A stretch of 64,000 nt of DNA from Coix lacryma-jobi var. lacryma-jobi (taxonomy: Eukaryota > Streptophyta > Magnoliopsida > Poales > Poaceae). The translations under genes and the position numbers were made by a program. The DNA is taken from assembly GCA_009763385.1 (NCBI GenBank), contig CM019822.1, positions 22,686,842 through 22,750,841 of the forward strand, given 5' to 3'. The notes beneath the pieces were generated by a model. That model was not told the DNA's origin, made no database searches, and saw only the letters and a program-made list of their open reading frames with translations. Below are positions 57,584 to 64,000 of this stretch, in pieces; positions within the stretch are counted from its first letter, which is position 1, and each line of letters begins with the position of its first letter.

Positions 57584-58439
57584 TACATGTTTTAACTTGT
57601 TGGACTAGGTTCGAATCCTAGCAAATTATGTTTTTTGCTATATTTCTCTTTAACACAGATATAGAGCAACCGAATTTTGAGACAATGAGTGAATAAATAA
57701 AAGAATTTATTTTACATTAAGCAAGTGTTATTTATTTTGTCTCTCTATTTCAATGTTGAGATTTTTAATATAGTTACCTTCCTATTTTACATGAAACAGA
57801 ATTAACAAGAAGATGAGTTTAATGTATTAACTAAGAGCTTTATATTATCATTATTTATACTGTTCAACTAAGTTTGGTGAGGAACATAGGTAAGAAAAAC
57901 ACTGCTACCAAGGTATATAAACTAATAAATAATAAATAAACATATCCATGATTATGATAATATAAGCTAGGAAGATTTAGATGTAGATAATATATAAATT
58001 ACAAATTAGTAACTAATGTTCTCTCATGTTAATTATAATAACTAAGTTAGGTAGAAAAAGCATTACTATGTAAACTAATAAATAAACACATATATAATTA
58101 TGATAAATAAGGAAAATTTGGATGTAGATAATATATAAATTACAAAGTAGTAACTAGTGTTCCGTGTTGAGACTTATTCGATTTTACATACCATGATAGG
58201 AAAATAGTTTGGCGCCAAGATCTACTGTGTCGAGCTCGGCGCTGAGGTCCTTCATATCAGCGACATGTAAACACCACCCTCACGAACCTCGGCGTTAATG
58301 GTGTTGGCGCCGTAACGTGTTAACTTAATGCCAATAGTGATGGCGCCGATCTTGGGGTCTATGTTGTGAAAGAATATTGTCAGGGACGTATTTGTGAAAA
58401 ACTTTTAAAAAAAGGGCTAAAATGCAAAAAAAAATCGGT

Positions 58440-59680
58440 GCTTGTGCTTTGCTCTATTGCCTAAAATTCCGATCTTTGTTTGGGCGGATGTTCAAGAACA
58501 GACATTTGTGGCCTCGAAACAGGCACTCACCGCACCTCATGTCCTCACCTTACCAAATTTCAGTCGTCTGTTTTCAGTGGAAACAGATGCCAATGGCACA
58601 AGCATTAGGGTCATACTTATGCAGAACGGCCACCCGCTGGCCTTTCTCGGTAGGACATTGGGGCCACATTCCTTGGGACTATCTACTTGTGAGAAGGAAT
58701 ACATGGCGATCGTTATGGCTACTGAACACTAACGCGGCTATCTTCAACACACAGAATTTCAAATTATTATTACTAGTGCAGCTCACAGAGTAGAGACTCC
58801 ACACCCCGTGGTAGCAAGAAGTGTTTTCCAAATTGATCAGTTTGCAATATAAGATAATCTATCTCGTAGGGGATCCGAAAATGGAGCAGCTGATGCGTTA
58901 TCTCGTTACCCATCTGCTCAAGTTGTCGTTGTTTCAGTAGGTCAACCACAGTGGCTGAAGGATATTCTCGCTTTTTATGCTCACACGAGTCAACTCAAAC
59001 TCTGGTCATAACTGTCAGTCTAGCCTAATGAAGTTTGTCACTACACCTTGCGAGATGGTTTCTTACGCTATAAACACCGAATCTACGTGGGACAAGATGC
59101 TGAGCTGCAACACCAATTGATAACTGCAGTTTATGCCACGATCCTCGACGGGCACTCCGTGATGGCCGTCACCTACTGGTGTTTGAAACAAAATTTAACT
59201 TGGCACGACATGAAAACAGCAGTGCACTCCTTCGTGTTCGCTTGTGCAATTTGTCAGCAAGCTAAAGCGGATGGATCCAAATTACCGGGGCTGTTGCAAC
59301 CATTACCCGTACCTAATCGTGCCTAGAGAGTCATATCAATGGATTTTTCGAAGGTTTGCCGACTTCTGGTGGATGCAATTGCATTTTGGTGATGGGTTGA
59401 TCTATTCTCCAAGTATTCTCATTTCTTAGGTTCTAAACATCCCTTCATAGCTGCATCTGTTGCTCGGGTTTTCATGACTCATATATCTATAAGCTCCATG
59501 GGTTGCCACAAGCTATAGTTTCAGATCGAGACAAAATCTTTACAACTATCTTGTGGAGGGAACTCTTTAAATTGGTTGGCGTGACACTTCGAATGAGTAC
59601 AACTTATTATCCATAGTTTGATGGACAAACGAAACTAGTTAATCAGTGTGTGGAAACAAGTACAGCTTAAATCTTTACCA
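58440..59680 (+). pseudogene. Ty3/gypsy retrotransposon pol remnant (RNase H, integrase)
   Basis: The frame at 58442-58733 reads QTFVASKQALTAPHVLTLPN, FSVETDANGTSIRVILMQNG and LSTCEKEYMAIVMATEH, the RNase H region of gypsy pol. A broken ENGAADALSRYPS-like piece (about 58878) follows. At 59048-59326 the integrase zinc-binding region appears (HSFVFACAICQQAKADGSKL), and further frames give HGLPQAIVSDRDKIFTTILW of the integrase core near 59500-59560. Several stops and frameshifts separate the parts, and no LTRs are recognised, so it is an old fragment. It begins directly after the right end of the MULE. Confidence 0.85.
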
Positions 59681-60273
59681 CTATCTCAGATAGAGTATCA
59701 AGATCAAGCCTGAAGATGAGAAACCAAGGAGTAAGGTGTGATGAATTTAGATCCACCAGCGAATTAGAATTAGACTCTTGTTCTTAATAGTTCTAATTTA
59801 GTTTGAGAGAGAGATTTGAGTAGAGTTTGGGCTACTAGAAGCTCAGGATTTTGGATCATCGTCAACAGAGTTGGTATTTTGTATCTACTTTTAAGACTTT
59901 ATTCTAAATATCATTATGTTTCTAGTTTATTCTAGCATACTTCTTGATATAGTCATGATTGATTGTGAGTTTAAGCATATGTTCACATGATATCTACCAC
60001 CAAAGCAACACATGTGATTTTGCTAGTGACTGCACACCAACTAAACAACATAAGCAACCTCACACCAATGTCCAAATTACAAGCGAGAACATCAGTGTAC
60101 CTAAACCCATTACATGAGAATCTGTACATCTTCTAACTGAATTTCCTTGAAACACCGCAATGTGTGTCTGCTACATCCTTAACAGTTGTCACTTCTATCA
60201 ACACTTGAAGGCCATCACCCAGCACTAATCAGAGCTCCGAGCTTTATCCATTAATATTTGTTTGTGGCAATTG
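59681..60273. other. 3' flank of the LHW-like gene
   Basis: AT-rich non-coding DNA. The part from about 60020 to 60273 is probably the 3' UTR of the - strand gene. Confidence 0.4.
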
Positions 60274-63200
60274 CTATCTCCCAGAAAGGCCAACCGGAAT
60301 TGATACAGGAGGTTGTTGGTGCTCCGCAAAAGATGGAATGCCATTGTTCATGACCTTAGTTAGCTGATCCGAAGATCGATTGAGGCTGTTCTGCTGCAGT
60401 AACTGAACAAGCGATAGAAATATATCCATTCTCGTCACGTTCTTGTTTGCCTGTATAACCACCAACACAACTGTCATCCGAGAAGCAGACCATAAAATGA
60501 AAAAAAAACATCCTAAAATAAGAGTTTCTTTACCTCAACAAGAAATCGAGCCATTATCTTCCCATCGCGAAGTTCCATCAGTCCCTTCAAGATTGTAAGT
60601 CCAAATCCACGTATGGTGTCAGCTATCTCCAGAAAAAATCCGCGTTCCTCACAAAGCATCTGCTAAATAGCAAATATATTACTTCAAACTTCTGCAATGT
60701 GCGAAAAGAGCACTAGGTAATCACCCATGATTTGGGAACCATACCTCAACAAGCATCTGACCAGGCGGTGCAAGATCCTCGACAATTATTGGGCAAACCA
60801 TAGTCTGCCCTGCAACCTCATAGGCCCATGTCGCACCTCCATTGCATCCACCACTTGGATCATCTTTCAACACAACTCCATTGGAGTTATCATTCAAGAC
60901 AGCACCACTATCCTTGCTTATCATCTGTATGAATACAAATGTCAGCACAAGGAATACTAAGATGGAGTTTCGGCTGTACAAGGTTTAATTGTATGCATTC
61001 GTCAGCGTACCTTTGGTTCATCGGCTTGCTTAATCTTTTCCGCATACTTTGTCACACTTTGTAGAAAGAGCATATGCTTGATTGTTCGATCCAACAAAGC
61101 ATCAATGCTACACTGTTGTGCAGAAGAATATAAAAACTCAGCCAGAAACGACCAGCTTAAACACAGAGAAAAATACTGTGGTCGATTCATACCTTTGCAC
61201 TATTTGGGACTATCTCACGTAACTCCTTTACGCGCTCTTGTATCTGCTGCCGGTCCTTTGGTCTTGGCCGTGTACTTTCACCTGGCCTAGCTCTTTTCTT
61301 AACAACCTTCTCTCCTTCAGGCTTATTTACCTGGCTGACCTTGGAATTTGCAGTGTTCAAACTGCCACAGTCATCCATAGATAAATTCTGCAGTGACATT
61401 GGGGTTTCTTTTGATGATCCAATCGGAACATTTTCGGATGTACAGCTACTGGAAGGGAGCATCATTGGTGGTACTTGTGCCTTGCACACTGAAAATGAAT
61501 CTTGAAGGTCATGCCTTGGCAAATGACAGCCAGAGACAAAACCAGCTAACGGTTCAGTGCTATCCATAAATGGGCCAACATTGCCGTCAAAGCCAAGCAG
61601 CTCCTCAAAGAAAGATTCTGAAAACAACCCTCTCTCTTCAACTGATAATGGATCACTACTTGCCTGTCCTGAAACAGAGTTCATGGCAGTAGCACTCAGA
61701 TGTGAAGTGTTTCCTGCTAGTACGGCAGTGTCATCCCACCAATCATTCACGACTGGATCAAATGCTGTACTTTCAAGAAAGTCATTATTTTCATATACTC
61801 CTATGACAGGTTTCATTGCCCCTGTGGCGGTTTCTCCCCATATTTCGTTTGGCAATTCATGGAGCTCACAAGCACGAGTAGATCCAGCAGTACCAACCTT
61901 TTGGATCACATCACTCTGAACAAATGGAGTATCATTGTCAAACAAAGTGGGTTTCTGGTCAGCATCTGTAGAAACTATTGGTGACTGTGAATCCAGGAAG
62001 CTTGATAAATTTTCACTTTGAAGGCAATATCGTAGCTTGCTAGGTGTGCATGACAGCCCATGCTCTATTCTTTGAAGATTGGTCAAATTTGAAAAACTTG
62101 TAGTTGCACTTGCCCAACTAGAACCAGGCTGTTTAGCGGATTTGAATTGTTGAGCACTTTCTGAAATATTATTGCGCCGCAAATTGCTGTCACATTGAAA
62201 TACTTTAACAGTACTTATTGACTTGGAGTTCACTGGCATGGCCACTATATGAGGATTCAAGCCACTGATACTTTTATTGGATGTGTAACCATTAGAACAA
62301 TGCACAGAGTGATTATTTGAAGTAATTGCAAAGTTCTTCAGAGAATCTACGGATATAGCGTTCTCCAGCCTTCTGTTTTCTTGTCCAGCCTTAATATTGA
62401 CAAGACCCTCTGTAGTGCTTGGAGAGTCGAGTTGAAATTGTGGATTGTACATGAAAGCATCTTTCTGAGCATCTTTGGATGAAGGAGGCCATGAAAGGCT
62501 TTCCATCAGAAATGTTGCACCTTTAACTTGATCTAGAAACTCTAAGCTTTCAGAAACCTGTAAATGTGAAATTTTGAGTAATCATGAGAATGTATGCACA
62601 TTATGATTCCCTAGTTAAAATAAATAAATTAGCATCGCACAGTTTCTTAATTATTCCTAGTGCAGACAAGACAACATTATCTCACAATGTGCATTTTCAG
62701 AAATTTTGATCATTCATTGTGAAATCATGATTCAAGCCAGATTTCGTAATGCAATTTCTCGAGATCTGTTTTTTTAGATAAAGGATAGAAACTATCCGGC
62801 TTCATCTACCAGAAGGTAGAATCAGGCCAGATCTATTATGAATCTGAAGATAGCATCTTAAGGTTACTTGTACAAAATTGTTCTTGTAACAACCAAAATG
62901 AAGGCACCATGATCATGGGTAGCCTTTTCTGCTAGAATCATGTGAAAGTTGCTTTAAACAGCAAGAAGTCAAGAATGCTAACCTTTTGCATGGAACCGAA
63001 CTGTGCCACACCAAACGCCGGCATAGGTACTACTGCAATAGTCTGTAGAGGATATGTACTTTTCAGTAACTGGTCAATGGTTTTGTAATATTTTGAGTAA
63101 TAAACTGGTTTCTGCTCCAAGTTTGTATAGAGAAAACTGTTTATGTTTACAAGGTAAAAGAAATAGAGGAAAAACCTTTATTCCGCTTAGGAACTGATTT

Positions 63201-64000
63201 TGCCACCAAGTATAGCCCTACAAGAAGGAAACCGTCCTCTGTTAAAACAAGGAAACTTCTTACTTTCTGCAACAAACTAGCCGTAGAAAATGTAGACGAA
63301 CTGGATGCATGGCGATTTATTTTAACAACCCAAGTTTTCATTTGCTCAACAACCATGCATGTGGTGTCAAGGCGTTTTCAACATATAAAATATTTAAAGA
63401 AAATAAATGGTTATCTTCTCTGCTTATCCATGATATTTTCTTTTTTTCCCACGTGCTTTTTAGACTTACCGCATGTGGGGGTATTAGTTAATAGTCCCTA
63501 GTTAATAACATAAACTAGTAAAAACTGCAGTCAAGAGAAAACCTAATCAAGGGAGAACATGAAAGGAAATATGCACCTGACATAAACCTAGGTTATCTGC
63601 ATCGCTTATCTGAGACAAACTGAAGGGGATGTCATCAGAAATCCATTGGCGCTCCCCGCTTGTTAGAGTCCTCCCTATAAGGCTGCAATAAAAGATGTGA
63701 TATTGTCAGTATGTAGTTGGAAAGTACATCCTCAATAAATATCATTTAAAAGAAAAAAATGAAGACATATAATTGCTAAAATGATGTAACAGGAAAACAA
63801 AATGTCCAAATAAACCTGCTTGTACTATCCAAACAAACCTATGAGTACAGACTTGCAGGCACCAAGATATATCAAACAAGAAGAGTCAGAAAAGATCTAA
63901 TCGAATCAAGCACGAAAAAGATAATTTTGCCATACCCTTCTCCGACAACATGGACCTGATTGACCATCTTCTCAACCACTTTTCTTGCTTCATCTTCACA
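60274..64000 (-). CDS. LHW (LONESOME HIGHWAY)-family bHLH transcription factor, 5' part outside the window
   Basis: Nine exons on the - strand: 63936-64000 (partial), 63577-63682, 63176-63217, 62983-63042, 61193-62557, 61011-61112, 60745-60924, 60534-60659 and 60274-60450. All visible introns are GT-AG and the frame stays open. The first exons encode the bHLH-MYC_N-type domain (VNQVHVVGEGLIGRTL, GYTWWQNQFLSGIK, AVVPMPAFGVAQFGSMQK). The 1365-bp exon is a Ser-rich linker ending in a basic region, KKRARPGESTRPRPKDRQQI, and helix 1. The next exon gives CSIDALLDRTIKHMLFLQSV (helix 2). The C-terminus (FFLEIADTIRGFGLTILKGL, GKIMARFLVE) resembles an ACT-like dimer fold. LHW proteins pair with TMO5-type bHLHs to control vascular divisions and cytokinin synthesis. 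Which paralogue (LHW, LHL1-3) cannot be said. The first exon(s) lie right of the window. Confidence 0.93.

Larger units (their letters stand above)
57081..57636 (+). other. tRNA-like segment split by nested Stowaways
   Basis: ATTCAGATGGTTAGCA (57084-57099) resembles an A box/D-arm. Immediately afterwards a Stowaway (57104-57583) is inserted. Beyond it the sequence resumes with ACTTGTTGGA, the perfect T-arm CTAGG-TTCGAAT-CCTAG (57605-57621, a five-base-pair stem and seven-base loop) and a T6 run at 57631-57636. Without the insertion this is a compact tRNA-like unit of roughly 75 bp. Confidence 0.6.
56811..58435. mobile_element. Mutator-like (MULE) non-autonomous element with about 220-bp inverted repeats
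   Basis: The left repeat (56811-57025) runs from ATTTTTTTTTACATTTTAGC through GATCGGCGCCATCACTATTG and CACGTTACGACGCCAACGG to ATCTTGGCGCCGAG. The right repeat (58210-58435) is its inverse, ending AGGGCTAAAATGCAAAAAAA. The nine bases outside are CTATGCCTG and CGGTGCTTG, matching at six positions, as a worn 9-bp target duplication would. Long inverted repeats plus a 9-bp duplication suggest a MULE. The interior is AT-rich and non-coding apart from nested insertions. Confidence 0.7.

Noticed and set aside
58197..58360. GGCGCC-rich stretch read as a possible coding exon
   Set aside because: It is the inverted copy of 56881-57025 and belongs to the right terminal repeat of the Mutator-like element.
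61557..61919. Open + strand frame of 120 codons
   Set aside because: Antisense to the large LHW-family exon, with no independent support.

Overview
The window is nuclear DNA of a grass, most likely a panicoid (sorghum or sugarcane type). The reasons are GC-rich first exons with standard GT-AG introns, very dense Tourist and Stowaway miniature elements, CACTA elements with grass-type subterminal repeats, a grass tRNA-derived SINE and Helitron ends of the grass type. The species call is inference. There is nothing bacterial, organellar or viral.

Five host genes can be read. On the + strand: a membrane RING-H2 E3 ligase of the RIE1/At1g12760 type (6311-11068, five exons), a small COR27/28-like protein behind a cluster of evening elements (12854-13183), and a DAG1/DAG2-type Dof transcription factor with an 8-codon first exon (33617-35765). 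On the - strand: an ORMDL sphingolipid regulator (44967-49801, three exons, a 3.5 kb intron full of nested transposons) and an LHW-family bHLH regulator whose N-terminus lies beyond the right edge (60274 to >64000). The last two exons of a CYP87-like cytochrome P450 sit at 2612-2923, directly beside the end of a CACTA transposon. I see no functional link among these neighbours.

The rest is mobile DNA and intergenic sequence. 1-2445 is one end of a CACTA element with an open TNP2-type transposase. 17758-18420 is a non-autonomous CACTA. 23850-26338 holds Helitron termini with two related 5' ends and one 3' end. 38500-38793 is a SINE, and 38940-42690 appears to hold worn LTR-retrotransposon pieces. 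46803-47703 is a nested stack inside the ORMDL intron that includes a 248-bp TRIM with a perfect 5-bp target duplication. 50324-53979 is a Helitron carrying a frameshifted POLE3/DPB4-like histone-fold exon. 54052-55598 is a mariner-like element with a transposase that lacks its third catalytic Asp. 56811-58435 is a Mutator-like element with roughly 220-bp inverted repeats and Stowaways nested in it. 58440-59680 is a decayed Ty3/gypsy pol.

The most unusual pattern is that three unrelated TIR transposons (CACTA, mariner-like, Mutator-like) each carry a tRNA-like module with an A-box-like segment, a B-box/T-arm and then six or more Ts, resembling a small Pol III unit.
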